Assembly (NCBI RefSeq): GCF_000685865.1
Contig: NZ_JMKS01000005.1
Location: 434,001-498,000 of the forward strand
DNA from: Exiguobacterium antarcticum DSM 14480
GTDB taxonomy: Bacteria > Bacillota > Bacilli > Exiguobacteriales > Exiguobacteriaceae
DNA: 64,000 nt
Reading direction: 5' to 3'
Shown here: piece by piece, positions 1 to 8,551 of the stretch
Numbering within the stretch: the stretch's first letter is position 1
Layout: the number at the start of each line of letters is the position of its first letter
The notes under the pieces: generated by a model
Seen by the model: only the letters and a program-made list of their open reading frames with translations
What the model was told of the DNA's origin: nothing
Databases searched by the model: none
Made by a program: the position numbers and the translations under genes

Positions 1-360
1 ATTGGTGGTCTGATTGCAATGTTATTGATCCCACTTGGTTTTGGCACATGGCAGGCAGGAGCCGCCTTGATTACAGGTTTCTTAGCAAAAGAAGTCGTCG
101 TCTCGACGATGGCGATTATTTATGCTGTAAATGAATCAGAACTCGGACGGCAATTGTCCGGACAATTTACACCGCTTAGTGCATACAGCTTCATGGCATT
201 CGTTTTACTGTATGTGCCATGCCTTGCAACCGTAGCGGTCATTCGCCGAGAAGTCGGTAGTGTAAAATGGACCTGGATTGCGAGTCTGTACGGATTGTTT
301 GTTGCGTATGGGATTTCGTTTTTGATTTACCAAACGGGACAAGCCCTAGGATTTTCTTAA
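1..360 (+). CDS. feoB: FeoB ferrous iron transporter, C-terminal part (cut by window start)
   Basis: This is the last 119 codons of a ferrous-iron permease of the inner membrane; the GTPase domain lies outside the window. The visible part is a membrane domain with the FeoB-like stretch GFLAKEVVVSTMAIIYAV, a PCLATVAVIRREVG motif that includes the conserved gate-region cysteine, and a final hydrophobic helix. The reading frame is open from base 1. It is followed after 13 bases by a small Cys-rich peptide of the FeoB-associated type, which supports the call. No start or upstream regulation can be seen. Confidence 0.93.
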   Translation: MGGLIAMLLIPLGFGTWQAGAALITGFLAKEVVVSTMAIIYAVNESELGRQLSGQFTPLSAYSFMAFVLLYVPCLATVAVIRREVGSVKWTWIASLYGLFVAYGISFLIYQTGQALGFS

Positions 361-373
361 GGGAGGAATGACG

Positions 374-556
374 ATGCATCTGATCGACTTGTTTATTGGT
401 CTACTCGTATTTGGTTATGCGGGTTTTTCGTTAGTCCGCTTCACGAAAAAAGCGAAAAAAGGAAAATGTGCGACCTGTGAGGTAGAGCCGACCTGCAAAA
501 CAGCTTGTGATGACGTCAATTGGGACAACGTCATTGCAGAAGCATTAAAAAAATAA
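374..556 (+). CDS. FeoB-associated Cys-rich membrane peptide
   Basis: A 60-residue peptide with one N-terminal transmembrane helix (about residues 3-20), a basic stretch (KKAKKGK) and then four cysteines in the pattern CxxC...C..C (CATCEVEPTCKTAC). This matches the FeoB-associated family, which is encoded next to feoB in many Firmicutes; a role in iron binding or in assisting FeoB is inferred only. ATG at 374 is preferred over ATG 368, because the GGGAGGA ribosome site at 361-367 is six bases from 374 but abuts 368. It ends at a strong terminator shared with feoB. Confidence 0.85.
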   Translation: MHLIDLFIGLLVFGYAGFSLVRFTKKAKKGKCATCEVEPTCKTACDDVNWDNVIAEALKK

Positions 557-558
557 CT

Positions 559-603
559 AAAAAGCGTTTTTCTTGTCCAATCGGAGAAGAAAAACGCTTT
601 TTA
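559..603 (+). terminator. Rho-independent terminator of the feoB operon
   Basis: A near-perfect hairpin: AAAAAGCGTTTTTCTT on the left and the complementary AGAAAAACGCTTTTT on the right, ending in a T run. It lies directly after the Cys-rich peptide gene. It is A/T-flanked on both sides, so it may also serve the minus-strand XapX gene. Confidence 0.85.
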
Positions 604-629
604 TGTGGAACGCACTGCACGTTAGGCAA

Positions 630-803
630 TCAGAACGGCCAACGGTCAGCAACGAATAAAAATACTTTCATACCAAGAAACACACCGAAAATCCCGACGA
701 TGGCCGGAAAAACGGGCGGAGCGGGAATTGGCAGTTTGAGAGCCGTGAAGACGACGCCACAGATGATACCGGCTAGCAAAGACAATAAAATTTGTTGAAG
801 CAT
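630..803 (-). CDS. XapX domain (DUF1427) small membrane protein
   Basis: A 57-residue peptide made almost entirely of two hydrophobic helices linked by a proline-rich turn, LPIPAPPVFPAIVGIFG. This proline-rich motif is characteristic of the XapX/DUF1427 family of small bacterial membrane proteins, whose function is unknown. The start is set at MLQQILLSL, because an AGAAAGGA ribosome site lies nine bases upstream; an upstream ATG would add seven residues but has no clear site. The gene is monocistronic and convergent with feoB. Confidence 0.75.
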   Translation of the reverse strand: MLQQILLSLLAGIICGVVFTALKLPIPAPPVFPAIVGIFGVFLGMKVFLFVADRWPF

Positions 804-877
804 GAGGTCCAGTCCTTTCTTCATATGAAAAACGCTTACATGTTTATTATATGAAGATGTCTGACGTTAAACAACGA

Positions 878-3037
878 TTATTTTTTGGAAGAATTCGGAT
901 CAAAGGTGATCTTCTCTTCTGATTTCTCAACCGGAATCCATTTTTGATCCAAAGGACGATCAAAAGAAGGTTTTGCTTTCAATTTTCCATTTGTATAATG
1001 TTGAATCAAAATTTGTGATTCGCAAGATTGTTTACCCTTAGTGACATAGTGATAGACACCATGTTCATCTTGCTCGCGTGCCTTGACGTTATCGGCTAAC
1101 GTCAGCGCCAAACAATCCTTGATATAGTTTTTCTGTTCTTCATCGATGATCGGGAAAAGAATTTCAATCCGTTTCCGCATGTTCCGAGTCATCCAATCGG
1201 CACTCGAACAATAGATCAAATCGTCGCCATTATGGTGGAAATAAAAGATTCGTGAATGTTCGAGATACCGGTCGACAACCGATGTGACACGAATATTTTC
1301 CGAGACGCCTTTGACTTGCGGACGAAGACAACAGACACCTCGTACGATCAATTCGATTCGGACACCGGCTCGCGAAGCTTGATACAGTTTTAAGATGATA
1401 TCTTTTTCCGTCAAACTGTTCATTTTAGCGACGATTCGTCCATTTCCATGTTTTTTATGGTATTTGATTTCTTCGTCAATCAACGATAAAAATTTCTCGA
1501 GCATCGAGTTTGGTGAGGTATGGAGCGCATTCCACTGTGGCTGCTCCCCGTAACCGGATAACCAGTTAAAGAAGTTCGTGGCATCTTCAGCAATCTGTTC
1601 GCGCGCTGTCAGAAGACCGATATCCGTGTACAACTTAGCCGTGGAATCATTATAGTTCCCCGTTCCAAGGTGGACGAATCGTTGGATGCGTCCTTCTTGC
1701 AGGCGGACGATCAATGTGATTTTAGAGTGGGTCTTTAAATCACTGTAACCATAGATGACGTGGGCTCCTACTTTTTCTAATTGTTTGGCCCATTCGATGT
1801 TTTTCGCTTCATCAAAACGTGCCTTCAATTCGACGAGGACCGTGACCTGTTTTCCGTTTTCAGCAGCCGTTTTGAGCGCTTTGATGATCGGAGAGTCCCC
1901 GGAGACACGGTACAACGTCTGTTTGATAGCCAGTACGTTTGGATCATTGGCAGCCTGGACGATCAACCGGACGACAGGATCAAACGTATGGTAGGGGTGA
2001 TGCAGCAGATAATCCTGTTGTAATATTTGATCGAATAAATTTTTTGATTTTTCTAGAGCAGGAGGTTCGACAGGCATGATCGTCTGATAAATCAAATGAT
2101 CGTATTCAACACCGATTTGACTGTAAAACGCAAAGGCAAATGTTAGATCGATGGGTCCATCGACGGCATAGATATCCCGGTCTTGTAGATCCAACACATC
2201 ACGTAGCATATTCAGTAAATTCGTATTGATGGCATTTTTTTGGATTTCGAGCCGAATTCCAACTCCCCAACGGCGTTTCTTCAGTTCTTTTTCAATCAAT
2301 TTCAATAAATCATGGGTCCCTTCTTCATGGAACGGCAAATCAGCATTCCGGGTAATCCGAAACGGCATGGCGGATAATACGCGATAGCCTTTGAACAAGG
2401 AATCGATGAACGAGATGATGACATCTTCCAGTAAGATGACAGCCGTCGTTTCTTCATCATCTACCGGTAAATCGACAAACCGTGGCAAGACGGCAGGGAC
2501 CTGAACGATTGCTAAATTTCGTTTCGAGCCGTCTTCCGCTTCGAGTGCCGTCGCGATGTTCAATGATTTTGACGACAACATCGGGAAGGGGCGGTAGGCG
2601 TCAACAGCAACGGGCGTCAAGACCGGGAAAACTTGTTCTCTAAAAAAGGCTTTGACGTATTCCGCTTGGATTTCATTTAATTCTTCATGTTTTAAAAAGG
2701 AGACACCTTCTGTCTTCAAGGCTTGGGTCAATTCTTTAAACGCTTCATACTGCTGATCGACAAGTTCTTTTGTTTTTGTTGCGATGGCCCGTAACTGTTG
2801 TTTTGGGGTGAGGTATTGTTTATTTTCCGGTTTATTGAATCCTGCTAACACTTCGTCTTTCAGTCCGCCCACACGAACCATATAAAATTCATCCAGATTG
2901 GAACTGAAAATCCCTAAAAACTTAAAGCGTTCCATTAAAGGATTTCGTGTATCGAGGACTTCACCTAATACACGTTCGTTGAATTGTAACCAACTGATTT
3001 CTCGGTTGTTGAAGAACTCCGGGGAGTCAATCTTCAT
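878..3037 (-). CDS. ppk: Polyphosphate kinase (PPK1)
   Basis: A 719-residue enzyme that transfers the gamma phosphate of ATP reversibly to polyphosphate, in the usual PPK1 length range. Visible domains in order are the N-terminal domain (NREISWLQFNERVL), the head domain, and two PLD-like catalytic domains. The first PLD-like half has VRLIVQAANDPNVLAIKQTL and the histidine segment YGYSDLKTHSKITLI, holding the expected autophosphorylated His. The second half has FLSLIDEEIKYHKK and YLEHSRIFYFHH. The start overlaps the ppx stop by four bases (ATGA), so the two form a translationally coupled operon. Neighbouring phosphate genes are separate transcripts. Confidence 0.97.
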   Translation of the reverse strand: MKIDSPEFFNNREISWLQFNERVLGEVLDTRNPLMERFKFLGIFSSNLDEFYMVRVGGLKDEVLAGFNKPENKQYLTPKQQLRAIATKTKELVDQQYEAFKELTQALKTEGVSFLKHEELNEIQAEYVKAFFREQVFPVLTPVAVDAYRPFPMLSSKSLNIATALEAEDGSKRNLAIVQVPAVLPRFVDLPVDDEETTAVILLEDVIISFIDSLFKGYRVLSAMPFRITRNADLPFHEEGTHDLLKLIEKELKKRRWGVGIRLEIQKNAINTNLLNMLRDVLDLQDRDIYAVDGPIDLTFAFAFYSQIGVEYDHLIYQTIMPVEPPALEKSKNLFDQILQQDYLLHHPYHTFDPVVRLIVQAANDPNVLAIKQTLYRVSGDSPIIKALKTAAENGKQVTVLVELKARFDEAKNIEWAKQLEKVGAHVIYGYSDLKTHSKITLIVRLQEGRIQRFVHLGTGNYNDSTAKLYTDIGLLTAREQIAEDATNFFNWLSGYGEQPQWNALHTSPNSMLEKFLSLIDEEIKYHKKHGNGRIVAKMNSLTEKDIILKLYQASRAGVRIELIVRGVCCLRPQVKGVSENIRVTSVVDRYLEHSRIFYFHHNGDDLIYCSSADWMTRNMRKRIEILFPIIDEEQKNYIKDCLALTLADNVKAREQDEHGVYHYVTKGKQSCESQILIQHYTNGKLKAKPSFDRPLDQKWIPVEKSEEKITFDPNSSKK

Positions 3038-4578
3038 ATAAGGCCGCCTCCTTTAGTATCTAACTGAATAGACCGGTCGATGACACGTTCTAAATGTTTT
3101 TTTTGTTTTTCTGCTTTTTCGACTTCAAATCCATAATCATGATCACCCGTATCAAGAATGATGCGGATATTTTTTCCATCCTTTTCTAGCGCAAGCTCGA
3201 CACTATTGACGGCTCGACGTTCTGTGACATCAAGTGCCTCCGTCAGTTTCAAGATTGAACCAAGTAAATCAAAACGTTCGATTGATTTATCGGTAAACCA
3301 ATCCTTAAAAGGTTTCAAGAGCTGGTGCATCCGTTTAGAAGAAGAATAAGAACTGACGAGGGCTAGCGCCAGACGATCTTTATGGGTCATGCCTTTTAAA
3401 TCGGTATTCGTCAAAAGATAAAAGGTCTGATTGGAACGTGTATCTGGATTGATATATTGTCCGCAGTACAACAGTCGGCTTGCCGAATCGAGTAATCGTA
3501 AATCGGCGGCCCGTTCCGGAATGATATCGAGTGTGACGAGTTGTCGATAAATCGATTTAGCGATCGTACCCAGGTAGTTCGTTCGGTCCCGGTTGACCTT
3601 GTAATCACTCTCGAGCTGGTAAAGACTTTCCTCCCGAACGTTTTCGATACGCCGTTGATTCTGTTCCCGTAAATCATATTCATAGACCAGCCCTTCTCGC
3701 AGCCCGTAATTACTCATCACAAACTGATCAGCTTCGATATGTAACGCCAGCTCATGAATCGCAATCAACGCAGGTAAAAAGATATCAACCCGGTCTTTGG
3801 ATAATCCTTCAATTTTCGTGAGATGTTTAGGTGCTTTATCTTCCAGCTCATCAATCAATTTTCCTAATTCCTTTGCCCGGACTTGATATTGATGAATCCC
3901 GTGTAAGGGATAATCCATGGTCGACTGATGGATTCGGACGAAGTTTCGGGCTGAACCACCCACGCCAATCAGTGGGAGCTTTTTGTTTTTAAGCCAAGGA
4001 ATATCATCGAACTGTTCCCGTAAAAATTTGATTAATTTTTTTTGTTCACCCGATGTCATCGTTTCTCCAGAGAGAAACTGACGTGTCAAGGTGACGGCAC
4101 CAAACGGAAAACTGTGGTACGCGACCATTTCACGATTTTCGATCAACGTGACTTCCATCGAACCACCACCGATATCGACCGAATAGCCATCCGTTAAAAA
4201 GGTGGAGTTGATGATGGCGAAGAAGCCATAATAGGCTTCCTGCTCATCCGAAAGGACACGCATCGTAAACGGTGTTTCTTGTTCAACGGCATGAATGATG
4301 TCTTCGCGGTTACTGGCATTTCGAATGGCGGCTGTCGCGACACAAATCGTCTCTTCGACGAGGTGGGTGACGCCGATTTCGTAAAAACGTTGTAACGTCT
4401 CACACAACAAGCGAATTCCTAGTGGATCTAATGCACCGTCCTCATCAATATGAGCGGATAGTCGAGCCACGACCTTGACATTGATTTTTTCGATGTATCG
4501 ACCGGAATCGATTGGATGGAAAATGACGTATCGGATCGAGTTGGATCCGATATCGATGACTGCTAATTCGTTTTTCAA
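3034..4578 (-). CDS. ppx: Exopolyphosphatase / Ppx-GppA phosphatase
   Basis: A 514-residue Ppx/GppA family protein that hydrolyses terminal phosphate from polyphosphate. The ASKHA-type phosphate loops are present: AVIDIGSNSIRYVIF near the N-terminus, ATAAIRNASN, and the second loop SVDIGGGSMEVTLI. A C-terminal HD-like helical region (residues about 310-510) matches the long Ppx form. The start is taken as TTG at 4578 (MKNELAVIDIG), because the ribosome site AAAGGGGGCGG is seven bases upstream; a GTG seven codons earlier would place this site inside the gene. It is first in the ppx-ppk operon. Confidence 0.92.
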   Translation of the reverse strand: MKNELAVIDIGSNSIRYVIFHPIDSGRYIEKINVKVVARLSAHIDEDGALDPLGIRLLCETLQRFYEIGVTHLVEETICVATAAIRNASNREDIIHAVEQETPFTMRVLSDEQEAYYGFFAIINSTFLTDGYSVDIGGGSMEVTLIENREMVAYHSFPFGAVTLTRQFLSGETMTSGEQKKLIKFLREQFDDIPWLKNKKLPLIGVGGSARNFVRIHQSTMDYPLHGIHQYQVRAKELGKLIDELEDKAPKHLTKIEGLSKDRVDIFLPALIAIHELALHIEADQFVMSNYGLREGLVYEYDLREQNQRRIENVREESLYQLESDYKVNRDRTNYLGTIAKSIYRQLVTLDIIPERAADLRLLDSASRLLYCGQYINPDTRSNQTFYLLTNTDLKGMTHKDRLALALVSSYSSSKRMHQLLKPFKDWFTDKSIERFDLLGSILKLTEALDVTERRAVNSVELALEKDGKNIRIILDTGDHDYGFEVEKAEKQKKHLERVIDRSIQLDTKGGGLI

Positions 4579-4711
4579 AAGAAATCCGCCCCCTTTCACT
4601 TATCAATCCGTCTTTTCCCGAATCAAGGATTCTGAAAACGACAGCTTGTATACTTTCATTGTACATTGTGCGTCTGTCAAAAACCGTCCGTTCACAAAAA
4701 AGTTACATCAG

Positions 4712-4740
4712 TTGCACCGGATGACGGCTGGGGCTATAAT
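4712..4740 (+). promoter_or_regulatory. Sigma-A-type promoter of the zinc transport operon
   Basis: TTGCAC at 4712-4717 and a perfect TATAAT at 4735-4740 with 17 bases between. It lies 60 bases upstream of the ABC ATPase start. A Zur-like palindrome lies just downstream of the -10. Confidence 0.75.
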
Positions 4741-4755
4741 AAGACAGTTGATAAG

Positions 4756-4770
4756 ACGTAACTATTCCGT
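4756..4770 (+). promoter_or_regulatory. Putative Zur operator
   Basis: ACGTAACTATTCCGT resembles the Bacillus Zur box (TCGTAATNATTACGA as I recall it), matching the CGTAA and ATT.CG cores as an imperfect palindrome. It starts 15 bases after the -10, where a bound repressor would block transcription. The operon encodes a Fur-family repressor as its third gene, so autoregulation is likely. Confidence 0.6.
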
Positions 4771-4800
4771 TTTAACATGAGACGGAAGGAGAGAATAGAC

Positions 4801-5568
4801 ATGACTGAACCAATTATTGAAATCAAGCAACTCACGTATGATTATCCTGATCGACGTGTTTTAAATGAAGTGACATTTGATGTCGAACAAGGTCAATTTC
4901 TCGCGATTGTCGGAGAAAACGGTTCTGGGAAATCGACCTTGATTAAATGTATGCTTGGATTATTAAAGCCGACGGGTTCGATTCGTTTGTTCGGACAGGA
5001 TCAAGCAGCCTTCAGTGACTGGTGGCGAATCAGCTATGTGTCCCAAAAAGCAGCATCGTTTAATTCAGGTTTTCCGGTGACGGTCGCCGAGGTCGTCGAG
5101 ATGGGACTGTATGCCAAAAAAGGGCTGTTCCGTCGTGTGACGAAACTCGATCGCCAAAAGGTCAAGACTGCGCTGGAAACGGTCGGGATGTGGGATCGTC
5201 GTGATTCGAAAGTCGGAGACCTGTCCGGTGGACAACAACAACGGGTTTTCATTGCACGGGCACTCGTCAATGATCCGGACTTGATGATTTTAGATGAACC
5301 GACGGTCGGAGTCGATCAACGGTACGTCAAAGAGTTTTATGAAATCTTAGAGGAATTACGGCGTGATAAAAAGCGGACGTTCGTACTCGTGACGCATGAC
5401 ATTCACTTCGTCAGTAAACTCGTGACGGATGTGATCCACCTTGTCGACGGACGGCTTGGTTGTAACTGTGGTATCAAGGAATACTGGGAACTCGATGAAC
5501 AGACGATTCGTTCGCTTTACCCAGTCCCTGGACGCGTCTTAGTCCACCAAGGGGAGGTCGTCCAGTGA
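4801..5568 (+). CDS. znuC: Zinc ABC transporter ATP-binding protein
   Basis: A 255-residue ABC ATPase that would power zinc import with the adjacent permease. Walker A is GENGSGKST, the signature is LSGGQQQR, and Walker B is LMILDEPTVG followed by the H-loop VTHD. The C-terminal LGCNCGIKEYW, with two closely spaced cysteines, and the pairing with a ZnuB-type permease and a Fur-family regulator point to zinc (znu/adc family) rather than manganese. ATG 4801 is chosen because GGAAGGAGAG precedes it. The stop overlaps the permease GTG start. No substrate-binding protein gene is present here, so that component must be encoded elsewhere. Confidence 0.9.
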   Translation: MTEPIIEIKQLTYDYPDRRVLNEVTFDVEQGQFLAIVGENGSGKSTLIKCMLGLLKPTGSIRLFGQDQAAFSDWWRISYVSQKAASFNSGFPVTVAEVVEMGLYAKKGLFRRVTKLDRQKVKTALETVGMWDRRDSKVGDLSGGQQQRVFIARALVNDPDLMILDEPTVGVDQRYVKEFYEILEELRRDKKRTFVLVTHDIHFVSKLVTDVIHLVDGRLGCNCGIKEYWELDEQTIRSLYPVPGRVLVHQGEVVQ

Positions 5569-6434
5569 TTGAAGCGTTCATGACACTGAAGTTTTTACAG
5601 TACGCCCTCATTGCGGCGGTATTAATCGGGTTTACGGCACCGTTGATTGGCTCCTTTGTCGTCGTCCGGCGGATGAGTCTGATTGCGGATGCGTTGTCAC
5701 ACGTCACGCTCGCCGGGATTGCGCTCAGTCTGTTGATTTCCGGGATGGTTGCGAGCCTGGCCGATTTGAATCCGCTTTATCTTGGTATCGTGACTTCGGT
5801 CATCGCCGCCTTGACGATTGATTGGCTCCGGGCAAAATATAAACACTTTCAAGAACTGGCCATCCCGATCATCATGGCGACAGGAATGGGGCTCGGGGCA
5901 ATCTTCATCAGCCTCGCCAACGGCTTTTCGATGGATCTCGTGTCCTTTTTGTTTGGGACCGTCTCAGCTGTGACCTTGACGGATGTGTATACGATTTTCA
6001 TCGTCACGGGAGTCGTGATTGTGTTTGTCATCGCATTTTATAAAGAATTACTGTTTTTATCATTTGACGAAGAACAAGCTCGTGTTTCCGGGATTCGCTT
6101 GCGACTAGTTCATATCCTCTTTATGATTGTCGTCGCCTTGGTCATTGCAATCAGTATGCGGGTCGTCGGGATTTTGTTAGTATCGAGTTTGATCACGTTA
6201 CCGGTCGCGGCAGCGCTTCGTTTTGCGAAAAGCTTTAAGGCGACGATTTTCTATGCGATCGTATTTGGGGAAGTCGCAACGATCACCGGCTTGATTCTTG
6301 CCTATCAGTTTGATTTGGCACCAGGTGGGATGATTGTCATGTTGGCAGTGATCGAACTGATTCTCGTCATGATCATTGAACGGTTTTGGATCGGAGGGAA
6401 AACGCATGAAAAAAAACATCGAACAAGCGCGTGA
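5565..6434 (+). CDS. znuB: Zinc ABC transporter permease
   Basis: A 289-residue integral membrane protein of the ABC-3 (ZnuB/AdcB/MntB) family. It has about eight hydrophobic helices, the family motif VVRRMSLIADALSHVTLAGIA near residue 28, and FGEVATITGLILAYQFDLAPGGMIV near the C-terminus. It forms the membrane channel for the upstream ATPase. The start is GTG at 5565, seven bases after GGGGAGG and overlapping the ATPase stop by four bases. Its 3' end overlaps the zur gene by 29 bases, so the three genes are tightly coupled. Confidence 0.92.
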   Translation: MIEAFMTLKFLQYALIAAVLIGFTAPLIGSFVVVRRMSLIADALSHVTLAGIALSLLISGMVASLADLNPLYLGIVTSVIAALTIDWLRAKYKHFQELAIPIIMATGMGLGAIFISLANGFSMDLVSFLFGTVSAVTLTDVYTIFIVTGVVIVFVIAFYKELLFLSFDEEQARVSGIRLRLVHILFMIVVALVIAISMRVVGILLVSSLITLPVAAALRFAKSFKATIFYAIVFGEVATITGLILAYQFDLAPGGMIVMLAVIELILVMIIERFWIGGKTHEKKHRTSA

Positions 6435-6828
6435 ACGGATGAAGGCATCCGGCTTTAAGATGACACCGAAACGACTGGACTTGTTAGCCTATCTGTTCGA
6501 AGCCAACCGCTATGTCAGCGCGCGGGAAGTCGCAGAAGAGTTACGCCTGTCACATCCTTCGCTCAGTTATGATACGATTTATCGAAACTTAAATGACTTT
6601 GCGGAAATCGAAATTTTAGAGACGACGGAACTGGATGGGGAGATGAAGTACCGGGCGGCGTGTCAGTCTGGACACCACCACCATCATTTGATTTGTCGGA
6701 CCTGTGGAAAGACGGAAACATTAGATGTCTGTCCGATGCAATGGGTTGCGCCGATCAAAGACTCAGGTTTTGAAGTCGAAGATCATAAGTTTGAAATTTA
6801 TGGACGCTGTGCGGCGTGCCAACAATAG
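6406..6828 (+). CDS. zur: Fur-family zinc uptake regulator Zur
   Basis: A 140-residue Fur-family repressor with an N-terminal winged helix (MTPKRLDLLAYLFEANRYVSA, then HPSLSYDTIYRNLNDF) and a metal-binding C-terminal domain with the histidine-rich HHHHHLICRTCG. Two CxxC motifs (CRTC and CAAC) form the expected structural zinc site. Its place in the zinc transporter operon, and the position of the orthologous gene next to yqfW in Bacillus, indicate Zur rather than Fur or PerR. ATG 6406 follows a GGAGGG site. In excess zinc it is expected to repress this operon through the palindrome at 4756-4770. Confidence 0.9.
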   Translation: MKKNIEQARERMKASGFKMTPKRLDLLAYLFEANRYVSAREVAEELRLSHPSLSYDTIYRNLNDFAEIEILETTELDGEMKYRAACQSGHHHHHLICRTCGKTETLDVCPMQWVAPIKDSGFEVEDHKFEIYGRCAACQQ

Positions 6829-6845
6829 GTAAGTGGATCATGAAG

Positions 6846-6875
6846 AAGTCCTTTGCGTTTGCAAGGGGCTTTTTA
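6846..6875 (+). terminator. Terminator of the znu-zur operon
   Basis: AGTCCTTTGC and GCAAGGGGCT pair with two G-U pairs around a four-base loop, followed by a T run. It lies 18 bases after the zur stop. Confidence 0.75.
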
Positions 6876-6922
6876 GCTTGAAATGAGCCAAAACGGGAAT
6901 AGGACGAACAGAGGTGATGGAG

Positions 6923-8362
6923 ATGATTTATGATACGCATGAAGCGAGGCAAATCGATGAGTGGGCAAAGACGTCCGGATTGCCCCTTGAGGTGTTGATG
7001 GAACGTGCTGGTAGTGAAATTGCAAAACAAATCAAAGAACACCATGATGCCGACGAACGAATCTTGATTGTGTGTGGCACCGGCAATAACGGTGGGGACG
7101 GCTATGTCATCGGTCGCGAACTGATTCGTGACGGTTACGATATCACGCTTCATGCGCCGTTTGGAGAACCGAAGACGGCAACGGCTCGGCTGCACACGCG
7201 ATATGCTGAAAAATTTGGTCTTGTTGCCGAGGGGATTTGTGGTCAATATGATGTGATTGTCGATGCGGTATTCGGGACAGGTTTTGATGGTGCACGTTTC
7301 ACGAAATCAGTAACGGATTTGTTTGCTTGGGTGCAAGAGCAACAGCAACAAGGGGCTAGACTCTACGCGGTCGACATACCGAGTGGTATTCCTACGGATC
7401 AAACGAGTGATTTTTCAGGGCAAGGACTAAAAGCAGATGCGACGTTTTGCCTGCATGCCTTTAAGCGATCTGCATTTTTAGTAAAGACGGCCCCGTTTTT
7501 TGGACAGTTGAAAAAAATTGATTTAGGATTACCAGCTTTTGGAGGATGGTCTTTGTATGACGAGTCGATTGAACCGTTGTTGACGCGAAATCCATACGGA
7601 CATAAAGGAACTTACGGGACGGGGTTATTGATTGGAGGGAGCGAGACGATGCCAGGATCGATTCAGTTGGCCACACGTGCAGCGCTGCGAACAGGAATCG
7701 GGAAGTTACAAGTCGCAACCGTCCCGTCGGCTCAGCTCGGATTGATCATCAATGCACCGGAAGCGATGATTCTCGATCAGACGACGGAAACCATTCAAGG
7801 TATCGTCACTCAAGTCGACGTCGCTGGCATTGGACCAGGTCTATCTTCTGAGTTTACTTCCGAGTGGATTGATCTGTTGCTTCGGCAAGATATCCCGGTT
7901 GTGCTTGATGCGAGTGCACTCATTCGGGACAGTTATCCAGAACGTCAAGCGGCAATCGTCGTTACGCCACATATCGGTGAATTCGCCCGTATGACGAATC
8001 AAACGGTCGCGGAGGTTCAAGATGATTTGTTTGAACAAGCAAGTGCGTATGCGATGCTCCATCAAGTAATCGTCGTCTTGAAATCGCACGTCATCTTGAT
8101 CGCGAAACCCGACGGTGGCGGATATGTGATTGCCGGTGCATCGAGTGGATTAGCGAAAGGTGGAAGTGGTGATACGTTGTTTGGCTTGATTACAAGTTTA
8201 CTTGGTCAACGAAAACATTATCAGCACTTTTCGATCGAACGATTGATTGCGATGGGGGTGTCTTGGTATGCTCAAGCATCAAAACAAGTCGAACAACGGA
8301 TGCATCCGAGTAGCATCGTCGCGACAGACTTGATTGAGCAGTTAGGTAAAGTGGAGGGCTGA
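6923..8362 (+). CDS. nnr: Bifunctional NAD(P)HX epimerase / ADP-dependent NAD(P)HX dehydratase
   Basis: A 479-residue metabolite-repair fusion. The N-terminal half (about 1-205) is the YjeF_N/NnrE epimerase, with VCGTGNNGGDGYVIGREL and DAVFGTGFDG. The C-terminal half (about 215-479) is the ribokinase-like NnrD dehydratase, with HKGTYGTGLLIGGSETMPG, TPHIGEFARM and the ASSGLAKGGSGDTLFGLI nucleotide site. Together they restore hydrated NADH and NADPH. Three starts lie in frame; ATG 6923 is chosen because GAGGTG is six bases away. The epimerase and dehydratase are separate genes in some Bacilli but fused here, as in Escherichia coli. Confidence 0.93.
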   Translation: MIYDTHEARQIDEWAKTSGLPLEVLMERAGSEIAKQIKEHHDADERILIVCGTGNNGGDGYVIGRELIRDGYDITLHAPFGEPKTATARLHTRYAEKFGLVAEGICGQYDVIVDAVFGTGFDGARFTKSVTDLFAWVQEQQQQGARLYAVDIPSGIPTDQTSDFSGQGLKADATFCLHAFKRSAFLVKTAPFFGQLKKIDLGLPAFGGWSLYDESIEPLLTRNPYGHKGTYGTGLLIGGSETMPGSIQLATRAALRTGIGKLQVATVPSAQLGLIINAPEAMILDQTTETIQGIVTQVDVAGIGPGLSSEFTSEWIDLLLRQDIPVVLDASALIRDSYPERQAAIVVTPHIGEFARMTNQTVAEVQDDLFEQASAYAMLHQVIVVLKSHVILIAKPDGGGYVIAGASSGLAKGGSGDTLFGLITSLLGQRKHYQHFSIERLIAMGVSWYAQASKQVEQRMHPSSIVATDLIEQLGKVEG

Positions 8363-8416
8363 TCTATCATCTGGAAATAGACGAGCAGACATCCACTTTT
8401 AAGTGGAATCGTATAC

Positions 8417-8460
8417 GACATGTTCCTGACTCCTTTAATTGAGAGGGGACATGTCTTTTT
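8417..8460 (+). terminator. Terminator after the NAD(P)HX repair gene
   Basis: GACATGTTCC pairs with GGGGACATGTC around an 18-base loop, followed by TTTTT. The rest of the 189-base gap before the EAL gene shows no recognisable riboswitch. Confidence 0.7.
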
Positions 8461-8551
8461 GAGTGATGATTGCTAGGAGTAGAATGACAGGAGTATCATG
8501 AAGTGATGTCGAAAAGTTAAAACAGACATTCCGAAAGAAAGGAGGAGACGG

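Noticed and set aside
520-798. A 92-codon plus-strand frame after the FeoB-associated peptide.
   Set aside because: It runs through the terminator and across the XapX gene on the other strand, and has no ribosome site or family features.
1755-2023. Two overlapping plus-strand frames inside ppk.
   Set aside because: They are antisense shadows of a clearly coding enzyme gene.
8363-8551. A c-di-GMP riboswitch ahead of the EAL gene.
   Set aside because: The leader shows only a terminator; no conserved c-di-GMP aptamer core was seen.
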